From NCBI GenBank assembly GCA_021201235.1, contig JAJQFI010000025.1, positions 124,001-188,000 on the forward strand: DNA of 64,000 nt. The letters are read 5' to 3'. The notes below the pieces were generated by a model, which ran no database searches, had not been told where the DNA came from, and saw nothing but the letters and a program-made list of their open reading frames with translations. The stretch comes from Oscillospiraceae bacterium (GTDB lineage: Bacteria; Bacillota; Clostridia; Oscillospirales; Ruminococcaceae). Both the position numbers and the translations under genes were made by a program. Positions within the stretch are counted from its first letter, which is position 1. Each line of letters starts with the position of its first letter. Below are positions 9,341-19,106 of this stretch, piece after piece.

Positions 9341-9420
9341 CGGCGATCGCCGAGGCTAAGACCTAAGTTGATGGAAGCTATTACAAGAAGTAAAAGCTGA
9401 AGGATATCTGCAATTTCCAT
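9337..9420 (-). CDS. Putative type I toxin, 27 aa hydrophobic peptide MEIADILQLLLLVIASINLGLSLGDRR
   Basis: SD GGGAGGTGG 7 nt before ATG; single hydrophobic helix, charged C-terminus; own promoter at 9477-9506. Confidence 0.62.
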   Translation of the reverse strand: MEIADILQLLLLVIASINLGLSLGDRR

Positions 9421-9476
9421 CGGTACTCCACCTCCCTTCTTCAGGGAAAGAGCAACCGTATCCTCCCACCGAGGAC

Positions 9477-9506
9477 ATTATAACACAGGGTGTAGCTTGC
9501 TGTCAA
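9477..9506 (-). promoter_or_regulatory. SigA promoter of putative type I toxin 2
   Basis: Minus-strand TTGACA-N18-TATAAT. Confidence 0.75.
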
Positions 9507-9529
9507 TAAATAAATTTTGAAAAAAGCTG

Positions 9530-9558
9530 TTGACAAATGGGCAGCGAAGGGGTATACT
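9530..9558 (+). promoter_or_regulatory. Promoter of the rimP-nusA-infB operon
   Basis: TTGACA-N17-TATACT; flanking sequence aaaaaagctgttgacaaa...gcagcgawgggg shared with 6548 and 9191 copies. Confidence 0.8.
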
Positions 9559-9569
9559 ATATTTAATAA

Positions 9570-9610
9570 CTCTTATGAAAGGCTGGAATTTCGTTCCGGT
9601 CTTTTGTTTT
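9570..9610 (+). promoter_or_regulatory. Terminator-like leader hairpin (possible attenuator) before rimP
   Basis: GGCTGGAA-tttcg-TTCCGGTC-TTTTGTTTT between promoter and ATG. Confidence 0.6.
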
Positions 9611-9635
9611 GGATAGCCTTGAAAGGGGTGAAAGT

Positions 9636-10127
9636 ATGTCTGTAATCAAATCCGACAGCCCGACAGTCGCGAAGGTTCGCCAGATTGCCGAGCCTATGTG
9701 CGAGGAATTGGGGCTTTATCTCTGGGATGTCAGATATGAAAAAGAGGGAGCTTCGTGGTACCTTAGGATTATCATCGACAAGGACGGCGGGGTTGACATG
9801 AACGACTGCGAGGCGTTGCACCGTCCGCTTAGCGACAAGCTTGACGAGCTCGACCCGATAAAGCAGTCCTATATCTTCGAGGTGTCAAGCCCGGGGCTCG
9901 GGCGGGAGCTTCGGCGGCTCGACCACTTCGAGGTCTGCATCGGTGACCTGATCCGGATCAGGTTCATAAGACCTCGTGACGGTGAGAAGGAGATACTAAG
10001 AGTCCTCACCGCCTACGACAAGGACGGAATCACGGTTTTGGATGAAAACGAACAGGAAGAAAAAATCAGCTTTGAAGAGTGCGCAAAGATTACGCTCTTT
10101 GATGACGACGATTTGGAATTAGATTGA
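9636..10127 (+). CDS. rimP: Ribosome maturation factor RimP
   Basis: Sequence and synteny with nusA; ATG 9636 after GAAAGGGGTG. Confidence 0.93.
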   Translation: MSVIKSDSPTVAKVRQIAEPMCEELGLYLWDVRYEKEGASWYLRIIIDKDGGVDMNDCEALHRPLSDKLDELDPIKQSYIFEVSSPGLGRELRRLDHFEVCIGDLIRIRFIRPRDGEKEILRVLTAYDKDGITVLDENEQEEKISFEECAKITLFDDDDLELD

Positions 10128-10158
10128 TTACTACCAAGAAAGGACTGGTTAAAACAAT

Positions 10159-11295
10159 ATGAAGAGAAAAACTAAGGCGGCTCAGAGCCATGAACTTAAT
10201 TTGGATGAGCTGTTCGGTGCTATCGACGGCTTGCAGGAAGAGAGCGGCATTCAGCTTGACGAACTGTTAGAGAAAATAAAGCAGGGCATCCTCAAGGCTG
10301 TAAAGAGAGACTATCCCGGAAACGAGAACGTCAGAGTTGACCTTGCCCCCGAAACCAAGAAATTTGAAATCCACATTATGAAGACTGTCGTCGAGGGCGA
10401 GCCGGAGGACCCGGCTAACGAAATCTCCCTCGAGCAGGCAAGGACATACGATGCAAACGCTTATGTCGACGGGACGGTCGAGATTCCCGTTTCCCCGTCG
10501 GCGTTCGGAAGAGTTGCGGCTTCCTCGGCAAAGCAGTCGATTCGCTCCGACCTCAAGCAGTTCGAGCGCGACAGACTTGTTTCGCAGTATAAAGACAAGG
10601 AGCACGAAATCGTCTCCGCAACCGTCCAGAAGGTCGAGCCGGCAACCGGCAACGCTATCCTCACCATCGACAAGGACGAGATTTATTTCCCGAAGGGAGA
10701 GCAGATCCCCGGGGAGGAACTCAAGCCGGGCGACATCATCAAGGTTTATGTCGTCGGCATACTTAATCCCGACAGAAAGCCCTCGGTCAAGGTCTCAAGA
10801 ACTCACCGCGACTTTGTAAGAAGGCTGTTTGAGCTCGAGGTTCCCGAGATTTACGACGGAATCGTCGAGATAAAGTCCATAGCCCGTGAGCCCGGCTCAA
10901 GAAGCAAGATTGCTGTCTCCTCGAACGACGAGAACGTCGACGCCATCGGCGCCTGCATCGGAAACCACCGCTCAAGAATCGGTGCGATTGTCTCGGAACT
11001 CGGCGGCGAGAAGATTGATCTTATCAAGTACTCGGAGGACGACGCCGAATTCATCAAGCAGGCTTTGTCACCTGCCGAGGTCATGAGCGTCACCATCGAA
11101 AGCGACGAGATAAAGTCGGCAAGAGTTGTCGTTCCCGAGTCTCAGCTTTCGCTCGCTATCGGCAACCGCGGACAGAACGCCAAGCTTGCGGCTCGACTCA
11201 CCGGCTACAAGATTGACATCGTTTCTCCCGATAAGCTAGCAGCTGCTGTCGCAGCTGAAGAAGCCTCTGACGAGTCTTCTTCAACCGGAGAGTAA
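10159..11295 (+). CDS. nusA: Transcription termination/antitermination protein NusA
   Basis: NusA S1 and KH motifs, synteny. Confidence 0.97.
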   Translation: MKRKTKAAQSHELNLDELFGAIDGLQEESGIQLDELLEKIKQGILKAVKRDYPGNENVRVDLAPETKKFEIHIMKTVVEGEPEDPANEISLEQARTYDANAYVDGTVEIPVSPSAFGRVAASSAKQSIRSDLKQFERDRLVSQYKDKEHEIVSATVQKVEPATGNAILTIDKDEIYFPKGEQIPGEELKPGDIIKVYVVGILNPDRKPSVKVSRTHRDFVRRLFELEVPEIYDGIVEIKSIAREPGSRSKIAVSSNDENVDAIGACIGNHRSRIGAIVSELGGEKIDLIKYSEDDAEFIKQALSPAEVMSVTIESDEIKSARVVVPESQLSLAIGNRGQNAKLAARLTGYKIDIVSPDKLAAAVAAEEASDESSSTGE

Positions 11296-11296
11296 T

Positions 11297-11593
11297 ATGA
11301 TTAAGCAGAAGAAAAAGCCTATAAGAACCTGCCTCGGGTGCGGTGAGCCCAAGGAAAAGAGGTCGCTTGTAAGGATTGTGAGAACCCCCGAGGGCGAAAT
11401 CCTCGTCGACCCGACCGGTAAGAAGTCGGGAAGAGGAGCGTATATCTGCCCGAATAAGGAATGTCTCGAAAAGGCAAGAAAGAAAAGATGCCTTGAGAGA
11501 AGCCTTGAGTGCGAAATCCCCGCAGAGATTTACGAAAGATTGTCGCACGATATAGCGGAGGTCGAGACCCTGGAAGGCGGCGAAGATGGCTGA
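11297..11593 (+). CDS. YlxR (RnpM) family RNA-binding protein
   Basis: PIRTCLGCGEPKEKRSLVRIVRTPEG...GRGAYICPN. Confidence 0.93.
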   Translation: MIKQKKKPIRTCLGCGEPKEKRSLVRIVRTPEGEILVDPTGKKSGRGAYICPNKECLEKARKKRCLERSLECEIPAEIYERLSHDIAEVETLEGGEDG

Positions 11594-11897
11594 TATAATG
11601 AATTTACTGAGCATCTGCCGAAGGGCGGGAAAGCTCACTCTCGGAATGGACGAAGTCAAGGGCACAGTCCGCTCCGGAAAAGCATATATCGTCCTTGTCA
11701 CCGAAGACATGGCGGAGCGTTCGAAAAACGAGATTACCCGCATTTGCGAAGAGTATGAAACGCCTCTCTACGAAATTCCCGAGAGCATGTATGACGTAGG
11801 TCAGGCGCTCGGAAAGGTCTACGGCATCATGTCCGTGACCGATGCGGGATTTGCGAAAGCCGCCAAGAAACGGTTGACAAGCACCAGTCCCAAATAA
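11586..11897 (+). CDS. L7Ae-family ribosomal protein (YlxQ-like)
   Basis: L7Ae fold sequence, synteny between ylxR and infB. Confidence 0.88.
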   Translation: MADIMNLLSICRRAGKLTLGMDEVKGTVRSGKAYIVLVTEDMAERSKNEITRICEEYETPLYEIPESMYDVGQALGKVYGIMSVTDAGFAKAAKKRLTSTSPK

Positions 11898-11909
11898 GGA
11901 GATTTGCCT

Positions 11910-14348
11910 ATGATTACGAAATATAAATTATCAAACCTTGCCAAAGACCTGGGCGTGCCGGTGAACGACATCATCGACTGCCTTGCGCCTGTCTATGGCG
12001 TAAAGAAAGGCTCGACAATTCTCGTGACGGAGGAGATTAACTATGTCTTTGAGGTCTTCACCCACAAGAATCAGGTGGAGAACTTCGACGACTACTTCTC
12101 CTATCGTCCCATAAGAAAGCCGAAGCCTCCGAAGCCGGAAAAGAAGGAAGAGCCAAAGGCTGAGCCTAAGCCGACGGAGAAGGTCGAAGAGCAGAAGGCT
12201 GTTGAGAAGCCGGAGGTCAAGGCGGAAGCCGCTCCCGTTCAGGAAGCAACAGCCAAAGCTGAAGAGAAAAAAGAGCACCGCAAAGAGGACAAAAAGCCCG
12301 CCAAGAAGAAGGAACGTGGCGAAAGAATCCAGCTCGTCACCGGAAAGTCGGAGAGCACCACCTATGCACAGCGTGAGAAGACCCACGTTGTCGACACAAG
12401 GGGAAGCTATGTAAATATCGACAAGTATAACGAGCACTATGACAACCTTGCGGACTCGAAGAACCGCGGCGGCGACAACTATCAGAAGAAGCAGAAGCTC
12501 ACCCAGAAGTCCCGTCAGCAGAAGAAGGAGAAGCTCTCCACAAAACGTGAGACCGAAGCCGAGAGAATGAAGCGCATGGAGCTCGAGCGGGCAAGAAAGC
12601 TCAAAGTTCGTGTTCAGATTCCTGATGAAATCACCGTTTCCGAGCTCGCAACCCGCTTGAAGGCGACAGTTTCCGACGTTATAAAGAAGCTCATCGGTCT
12701 CGGAGTTATGGCATCCCAGAACGAGGTCATCGACTTCGACACCGCGGCACTCGTTGCCGAGGAGATGGGAGCTAAGGTCGAGAAGGAAGTCGTCGTCACT
12801 ATTGAAGAGAGACTCATCGTCGACGAAGAGGACACAGCCGAGAACTTGCAACCCAGAGACCCCGTTGTCGTTGTTATGGGTCACGTCGACCACGGCAAGA
12901 CCTCGCTTCTTGACAAGATTCGTCATGCAAACGTTACAGCAACCGAGGCGGGCGGCATCACCCAGCACATTGGTGCTTACAGAGTTTCCATAAACGGCAG
13001 AGACATCACGTTCCTTGACACCCCCGGTCACGAAGCATTCACGGCTATGAGACTCAGAGGTGCAATGGTCACGGATATAGCTATTTTGGTAGTAGCCGCC
13101 GACGACGGAATCATGCCGCAGACGGTTGAGGCTATCAACCACGCAAAGGCGGCGGGAGTTTCCATAATCGTCGCCATCAACAAGATGGATAAAGAGGGCG
13201 CAAACCCCGACAGAATCATGCAACAGCTCACCGAGCACAACCTCGTTGTCGAGGCTTGGGGCGGCGACGTCATGTGCGTCCCCGTTTCGGCGAAGACCGG
13301 AATGGGTATAGATGAGCTCCTTGAGGACATAATTCTTGTAGCTGATGTAAAGGAGCTTAAGGCGAACCCGAACCGTCCGGCAAAGGGAAGCGTCATCGAG
13401 GCTCGGCTCGACAAGGGTCGCGGACCTGTTGCAACTGTCCTCGTCCAGAACGGCACTCTTCACTCGGGCGACGTCATCATTGCCGGCATCGCTGTCGGAC
13501 GTGTCAGAACGATGACCGACGACAAGGGCAGAACCGTCAACGAGGCGGGACCGTCGGTTCCTGTTGAGATTACCGGTCTTGCGGAGGTTCCGGCGGCAGG
13601 CGACACATTTAACGCCGTTGCCGACGAAAAGCTTGCAAGAGAGCTCGTTGAAAAGAGAAAGCAGGAAGCGAAGGAAGAAGTATTCAAGCAGGCTCAGAAG
13701 GTATCTCTTGACAACCTCTTCGACCAGATTAACGAAGGCGAAATCAAGGAGCTTCCCATCATCGTCAAGGCGGACGTTCAGGGCTCTGTCGAAGCAGTTA
13801 AGCAGTCGCTCGAGAAGATTTCGAACGACGAGGTCAAGGTCAAGGTTATCCACGGCGGCGTAGGTGCGATTTCCGAATCGGATGTCATGCTTGCAGGAGC
13901 TTCCGGAGCGATTATAGTCGGATTTAACGTCCGTCCCGACCCCGTTGCCAAGGAGAACGCCGAGCGCGACGGAGTTGAACTCAAGACCTACAGAGTTATT
14001 TACGAAGCCATCGAAGAGATTGAAGCGGCTATGAAGGGCATGCTTGCGCCGAAGTATACCGAGGTCGACACAGCCCGTGTCGAAGTACGTCAGGTCTACA
14101 AGATTACCGGCGTCGGTCAGGTTGCGGGATGCTATGTCACCTCCGGAAAGATTTCAAGAAACGACCTCGTCAGAGTTGTCCGTGACGGTATAGTCATTGC
14201 AGATGACAGGATGTCGAGCCTGAAGCGCTTCAAGGACAACGTCAAGGATGTTGCACAGGGCTATGAGTGCGGTATCACGCTCGAGAAGTTCACCGACTTC
14301 AAGGAAGGCGACGTGTTCGAGGCTTATCAGCTTAATGAAACGGAGTAA
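11910..14348 (+). CDS. infB: Translation initiation factor IF-2
   Basis: [32 protein letters not shown] at 11910 after AAGGAG. Confidence 0.98.
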   Translation: MITKYKLSNLAKDLGVPVNDIIDCLAPVYGVKKGSTILVTEEINYVFEVFTHKNQVENFDDYFSYRPIRKPKPPKPEKKEEPKAEPKPTEKVEEQKAVEKPEVKAEAAPVQEATAKAEEKKEHRKEDKKPAKKKERGERIQLVTGKSESTTYAQREKTHVVDTRGSYVNIDKYNEHYDNLADSKNRGGDNYQKKQKLTQKSRQQKKEKLSTKRETEAERMKRMELERARKLKVRVQIPDEITVSELATRLKATVSDVIKKLIGLGVMASQNEVIDFDTAALVAEEMGAKVEKEVVVTIEERLIVDEEDTAENLQPRDPVVVVMGHVDHGKTSLLDKIRHANVTATEAGGITQHIGAYRVSINGRDITFLDTPGHEAFTAMRLRGAMVTDIAILVVAADDGIMPQTVEAINHAKAAGVSIIVAINKMDKEGANPDRIMQQLTEHNLVVEAWGGDVMCVPVSAKTGMGIDELLEDIILVADVKELKANPNRPAKGSVIEARLDKGRGPVATVLVQNGTLHSGDVIIAGIAVGRVRTMTDDKGRTVNEAGPSVPVEITGLAEVPAAGDTFNAVADEKLARELVEKRKQEAKEEVFKQAQKVSLDNLFDQINEGEIKELPIIVKADVQGSVEAVKQSLEKISNDEVKVKVIHGGVGAISESDVMLAGASGAIIVGFNVRPDPVAKENAERDGVELKTYRVIYEAIEEIEAAMKGMLAPKYTEVDTARVEVRQVYKITGVGQVAGCYVTSGKISRNDLVRVVRDGIVIADDRMSSLKRFKDNVKDVAQGYECGITLEKFTDFKEGDVFEAYQLNETE

Positions 14349-14395
14349 CCCCTCCACCGGCTTCGCCGGTTCCCCTCCCCTTTCAGGGGAGGCTT
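14349..14395. repeat. Modular palindromic repeat (ACCGGCTTCGCCGGT + CCCCTCCCCTTTCAGGGGAGG)
   Basis: Nearly the same as 23952-24005 and, in reverse complement, the right arm of 40348-40522; lies inside the infB-rbfA operon. Confidence 0.85.
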
Positions 14396-14416
14396 AACCT
14401 ACGAGAGGAGAATATT

Positions 14417-14776
14417 ATGGCTGATCATAAAGCGGAGCGGTTCTCGTCGGACTTGCAGAGGATTTTGAGCACCATGCTCGGGGAGCTGAAAGACCCCCGA
14501 ATCAAGGACAGGATGCTCACGATTGTCAGGTGCGAGGTCACGAGAGACCGTTCGAGCGCAAGAGTTTACGTTTCAAGTTTAAACGGTATTGAAGAGGCGA
14601 AGGAAGCCGTGAAGGGGCTTGAAAGCGCGTCGGGAATGATAAAAAGAAGAATCTCCGACAGCCTTCACATAAGAAAGGCTCCCGAGCTCAAGTTTATAGC
14701 GGATGATTCGAGCGAATACTCCGCACACATTTCCAAACTACTGAGGGAAATGGACATCAGGGAGGACGAAGACTAA
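14417..14776 (+). CDS. rbfA: Ribosome-binding factor A
   Basis: Family sequence and synteny. Confidence 0.93.
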   Translation: MADHKAERFSSDLQRILSTMLGELKDPRIKDRMLTIVRCEVTRDRSSARVYVSSLNGIEEAKEAVKGLESASGMIKRRISDSLHIRKAPELKFIADDSSEYSAHISKLLREMDIREDED

Positions 14777-14777
14777 G

Positions 14778-15737
14778 ATGGAAAATACGAGACTTACAAG
14801 CTATGAAGAGGTGGCGGAAATCCTTCGGGGCTGTGACAATGTGAGCATTCTCACGCACAAGAGCCCCGACGGCGACTGCATCGGTGCGGGAATGGGGCTT
14901 TGCCTCTATCTGAGATCTTTGGGAAAGAAGGCAAATGTCCTTAATTCCGACGGCTTCCCCGACAGATTTGATTTCATGATTGGTGACTATCAGCCCGAGC
15001 TCTTTGAGGAGCAGTTCGTCATCTCGGTCGACATCTCCGACACAACGCTTCTTGGCGACGAGCTCGAGAAATATGCCGACAGGATTGACCTCTGTATCGA
15101 CCACCACGGCTCAAACAGGTTCTTTGCGAAGAAATCATATGTTGATGCGCAGGCTTCGGCGGCTTGCCTCATAATCTTCGAGCTCCTTGAGCATATGGGC
15201 GCCGACATCACCCTTCCGATTGCGACGAACCTCTATACGGGTCTCGCAACCGACACGGGGTGCTTCAAGTTCCAGAACACGACGCCTGCGGCACACATTG
15301 CGGCGGCGAAGATGTTTGAAATGGGCGTCGACTTCGAGCATATCAACAGAAAGATGTTCGACATCAAGTCAAGAGGCAGAGTCATGTGCGAGCAGAAGCT
15401 TATCAGCGAGATGCGTTTCTTCGAGGACGGACAGATAGGAATCCTGACCGCCACCAATAAGGACATCGCCGACTTCCAGATTGACCGCTCGGAGCTTGAC
15501 GCATTCGCGCAGATTCCTCTTACAATCGAGGGCGTCCGGTTCGGCTATACCCTCAAACAGCAGGAGGACAACCCCGAGATGTTCAAGGTATCTCTCAGGA
15601 CGACCGATGCCGATGCCGCGGCAATCTGCGGCGAGTTCGGCGGCGGAGGACACCTCCGTGCATCCGGTTGCACCGTTGAGGGCAAGGCAAGAGAAGTCAT
15701 GATGAAGCTTCTTGAAGTCACAAGGAAGTATCTGTGA
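14778..15737 (+). CDS. DHH/DHHA1 phosphoesterase (NrnA-like oligoribonuclease)
   Basis: THKSPDGDCIGAGMGL, CIDHHGSN, GGGGHLRASGC. Confidence 0.92.
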   Translation: MENTRLTSYEEVAEILRGCDNVSILTHKSPDGDCIGAGMGLCLYLRSLGKKANVLNSDGFPDRFDFMIGDYQPELFEEQFVISVDISDTTLLGDELEKYADRIDLCIDHHGSNRFFAKKSYVDAQASAACLIIFELLEHMGADITLPIATNLYTGLATDTGCFKFQNTTPAAHIAAAKMFEMGVDFEHINRKMFDIKSRGRVMCEQKLISEMRFFEDGQIGILTATNKDIADFQIDRSELDAFAQIPLTIEGVRFGYTLKQQEDNPEMFKVSLRTTDADAAAICGEFGGGGHLRASGCTVEGKAREVMMKLLEVTRKYL

Positions 15738-16648
15738 CAACCGGAACTCCTCTTAACGGAATCGTTCCGGGTGGTATCCTGCTTATAGACAAGCCTTCGG
15801 GGTATACGTCGTTTGACGTTATCGCTGTTTTGCGTGGGCTTCTGCACGAAAAGAGGCTCGGGCACACGGGAACCCTCGACCCTATGGCGATGGGTGTCCT
15901 GCCGGTCTTAATCGGCAAGGCGACCGGGGCAAGCGACATACTCCCGATTGACGAAAAGACATATCGTGCCGGATTTGTACTCGGCAAGTCGACCGACACT
16001 CAGGACATCACGGGAACGGTGCTGTCGGAATCGGATAAACCGGTTTCGGAAGCCGAAATTTTGGGTAAATTGCCGCAGTTCAGGGGCGTTATCTCCCAAC
16101 TCCCGCCGATGTATTCGGCTGTGTCCGTAGGCGGCAAGCGGCTCTATGAGCTCGCTCGTCAAGGCGTGAGCGTCGAGAGGACGCCGAGAGAGATTACTAT
16201 ATTCAGTCTTGAGCTCGAAGTATATAACGAAGCCGACAGGACGGGAACGCTTCTTGTCTCCTGCTCGAAGGGCACATATATCCGCACGCTTATAAACGAC
16301 TTGGGCGATTCGCTCGGGGTCGGCGGTTGTATGACTGCTTTAAGACGCATCTCGGCGCATGGCTTCGGAATTAATGATTGCATTCCTCTCGAAGACTTGA
16401 GAGCCAGCGAAAACGCTTTGGAAGTGGCTTCGTCAAGAATCATCGCAACGGACAAGCTTTTCGGATGCTATGGGGAGCTCAGGCTTTCCGAAGCCCAGAC
16501 CCGTATGTATAAAAACGGCGTGAAGCTTGACGCAAAGCGGGTCCGTGGAGCTCAAGAAGGCGAGATTTTCAGAATTTACGGAAGTGAATTCTTAGGCTTA
16601 TGCCGGGTCACGGACGGCGAAATCAGAATAGTAAAGAATTTCTGGTGA
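15734..16648 (+). CDS. truB: tRNA pseudouridine(55) synthase TruB
   Basis: GILLIDKPSGYTSFDV, RLGHTGTLDPMAMGVLPV. Confidence 0.96.
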   Translation: MTTGTPLNGIVPGGILLIDKPSGYTSFDVIAVLRGLLHEKRLGHTGTLDPMAMGVLPVLIGKATGASDILPIDEKTYRAGFVLGKSTDTQDITGTVLSESDKPVSEAEILGKLPQFRGVISQLPPMYSAVSVGGKRLYELARQGVSVERTPREITIFSLELEVYNEADRTGTLLVSCSKGTYIRTLINDLGDSLGVGGCMTALRRISAHGFGINDCIPLEDLRASENALEVASSRIIATDKLFGCYGELRLSEAQTRMYKNGVKLDAKRVRGAQEGEIFRIYGSEFLGLCRVTDGEIRIVKNFW

Positions 16649-17532
16649 TTGACATAAATAATACAGTAAAAAGGGCGGTGCTCTTGGGACTCTTCGACGG
16701 GGTCCATATCGGGCATCAGGCGGCTCTTCGGGCTCTTTGCGATACAAATGCAGATGAGAAGATAGTCTACACATTTTGCTCAAGCGAGGTCGACACCAAG
16801 GGGCACAGAAGCTTTGTCCTGACCGACCAAGAGAAAGAGCAGAAGCTACTTGAATACGGCGCCGACAGGGTCATATTCGCGAGCTTCCCCGAGGTCAGGG
16901 ACACAAGCCCCGAGGACTTCGTAAGTAGGATTCTCGGGGAAGAGCTCAGGGCTGACATGGTTCTCTCGGGCGAGAATTTCCGCTTCGGGAAGAACGCCGC
17001 CGGAGATGCGGAGCTTTTGAAATCGCTATGCAAAAGCTACGGGATGATGTCGAAAATTGTCGAACTCCTGAGCTATGGCGGCGAGACCGTCTCGACAACG
17101 AGAATAAGAGCCCTTATCGAAAGCGGAAACATGAGCGAAGCAAACGAGCTCCTCGGGTATAAGTACTTTTTTGGTGGCAATGTCACCCACGGCATGAGCA
17201 TGGGGCGCGAGATGGGAATAAGGACCGTCAATATCCCCCTGACGCCGAAGAAGATAGTCCCCCGATTCGGGGTTTATTCAAGCGACGTTACGGTGCTTCG
17301 CACCAACGAAAAGCTTAAGGGCATTTCGAACGTAGGAGTCAAGCCGACCGTCAGCGACTCGGGTGAAATCGGGCTCGAGACGCACATATTGGGCGACGTC
17401 GGCGACCTGTATGGCATGGATATAAAAGTGGAGCTGAAGCAGTTCTATCGGGACGAGAAGAGATTTTCGTCCGTCGAAGAACTCACCGCCACTATCAATA
17501 AGGACATAGACAAAAGAAGGGAGGAAGACTGA
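16645..17532 (+). CDS. ribF: Bifunctional riboflavin kinase/FAD synthetase (GTG start assumed)
   Basis: LGLFDGVHIGHQAAL; GISNVGVKPTV; overlaps truB stop. Confidence 0.9.
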   Translation: MIDINNTVKRAVLLGLFDGVHIGHQAALRALCDTNADEKIVYTFCSSEVDTKGHRSFVLTDQEKEQKLLEYGADRVIFASFPEVRDTSPEDFVSRILGEELRADMVLSGENFRFGKNAAGDAELLKSLCKSYGMMSKIVELLSYGGETVSTTRIRALIESGNMSEANELLGYKYFFGGNVTHGMSMGREMGIRTVNIPLTPKKIVPRFGVYSSDVTVLRTNEKLKGISNVGVKPTVSDSGEIGLETHILGDVGDLYGMDIKVELKQFYRDEKRFSSVEELTATINKDIDKRREED

Positions 17533-17559
17533 TGGAAAACCCATCGGTCACCGAAGAAA

Positions 17560-19014
17560 ATGAGTGAAGTAAGAACGAGGTTTGCGCCGTCACCAACCGG
17601 CTATATGCACATAGGCAACCTGAGAACGGCACTTTATACCTATATTATAGCCAAGAAGTACGGAGGAAAGTTCATCCTTCGAATCGAGGACACCGACCAG
17701 GAAAGATATGTCGAGGGCGCAGTCGACACCATCTATCGCACGCTCAAGGCGGTCGGACTTAACTGGGATGAAGGTCCCGACGTCGGCGGCGATTACGGAC
17801 CGTATGTCCAGTCGGAAAGAATGGGCATTTTCAAGAAATACGCTCTTGAGCTTGTCGAAAAGGGCGGAGCATACTATTGCTTCTGCGACAAGGACAGACT
17901 GACCGAGCTTAAAGCCGTTCAGGAAGCCGCAGGCATCAGCCCGATGTATGACCGCCACTGCCGCAACCTCTCAAAAGAAGAAATTCAGGCGAAGCTTGAC
18001 GCCGGCACACCCTATGTCATCCGCCAGAAGATTCCGCTCGAGGGCACAACGACATTTCACGATGAGCTCTTCGGCGACATAACAGTCGAGAATTCGACCC
18101 TTGACGACCAGATTCTTCTGAAGGCGGACGGCATGCCGACTTATAACTTTGCAAACGTCGTCGACGACCACCTTATGGGCATCACCCACGTCGTAAGAGG
18201 CAACGAGTATCTCGCCTCCGCTCCGAAGTATAACCTCCTCTATGAGGCATTCGGCTGGGAGGTTCCGAAGTATATCCACGTCGCACCGATTATGAAGGAC
18301 AAGCACAACAAGCTTTCGAAGAGAAACGGCGACGCATCGTTTGAAGACTTGGTTGCAAAGGGATACCTGAGCGAAGCTATCATAAATTACATCGCTCTCC
18401 TCGGTTGGGCGCCGAAGGGCGAAAGAGAAATATTCTCGCTTCCTGAGCTCATCGAAGAGTTCGAAATCGACGGGCTTTCGAAGTCGCCGGCTATCTTCGA
18501 CCCCTTGAAGCTCAAGGCTATCAACGGCGAGTATATCCGTGCTCTTACCCCCGAGAAGTTCACGGAATACGCAGAGCCCTATATCAGAAGCGTAGTCAAG
18601 AAGGACGTCGATATCGCAAAGATTGCGGCGCTTCTCCAGAATCGCACCGAGGTCTTCTCAGAAATCCCCGAGCAGGTCGACTTTATCGACGAGATGCCCG
18701 ACTATGATTTGAGTCTCTACGAGAACAAGAAGATGAAGACCAATCGTGAGACTGCTGTCGATGCGTTGACCCGTGCTTTGCCTGTTCTCGAAGCTATCCC
18801 CGAGAGTGATTGGAACTTCCAGAACCTCCACGACAAGCTTTTCGAGCTTATTTCGGAGATGGGAGTCAAGAACGGCTATGTCCTCTGGTCTCTTCGTGTC
18901 GCCATCAGCGGCAAGCAGTTCACCCCCGGCGGAGCCTTCGAGATTGCCGAGATTATCGGCAAAGAGGAAACCGTCAAGAGAATCAACCGCTCGCTGGAGA
19001 TGCTTACAAAATAG
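17560..19014 (+). CDS. gltX: Glutamyl-tRNA synthetase
   Basis: [28 protein letters not shown]. Confidence 0.97.
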   Translation: MSEVRTRFAPSPTGYMHIGNLRTALYTYIIAKKYGGKFILRIEDTDQERYVEGAVDTIYRTLKAVGLNWDEGPDVGGDYGPYVQSERMGIFKKYALELVEKGGAYYCFCDKDRLTELKAVQEAAGISPMYDRHCRNLSKEEIQAKLDAGTPYVIRQKIPLEGTTTFHDELFGDITVENSTLDDQILLKADGMPTYNFANVVDDHLMGITHVVRGNEYLASAPKYNLLYEAFGWEVPKYIHVAPIMKDKHNKLSKRNGDASFEDLVAKGYLSEAIINYIALLGWAPKGEREIFSLPELIEEFEIDGLSKSPAIFDPLKLKAINGEYIRALTPEKFTEYAEPYIRSVVKKDVDIAKIAALLQNRTEVFSEIPEQVDFIDEMPDYDLSLYENKKMKTNRETAVDALTRALPVLEAIPESDWNFQNLHDKLFELISEMGVKNGYVLWSLRVAISGKQFTPGGAFEIAEIIGKEETVKRINRSLEMLTK

Positions 19015-19106
19015 CAGTTTCAATGAGTTGACACAATGTGTACACAAAAACGGTGTATAATGTGTGAAGTATATATCGGAATTTACCGGAAAGGACGTAA
19101 TACCCG

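Noticed and set aside
11931-13853. 640-aa minus-strand ORF opposite infB
   Set aside because: Antisense artefact of GAC/GTC-rich codon usage; infB on the plus strand is unambiguous and the reverse product has low-complexity L/R/V composition.
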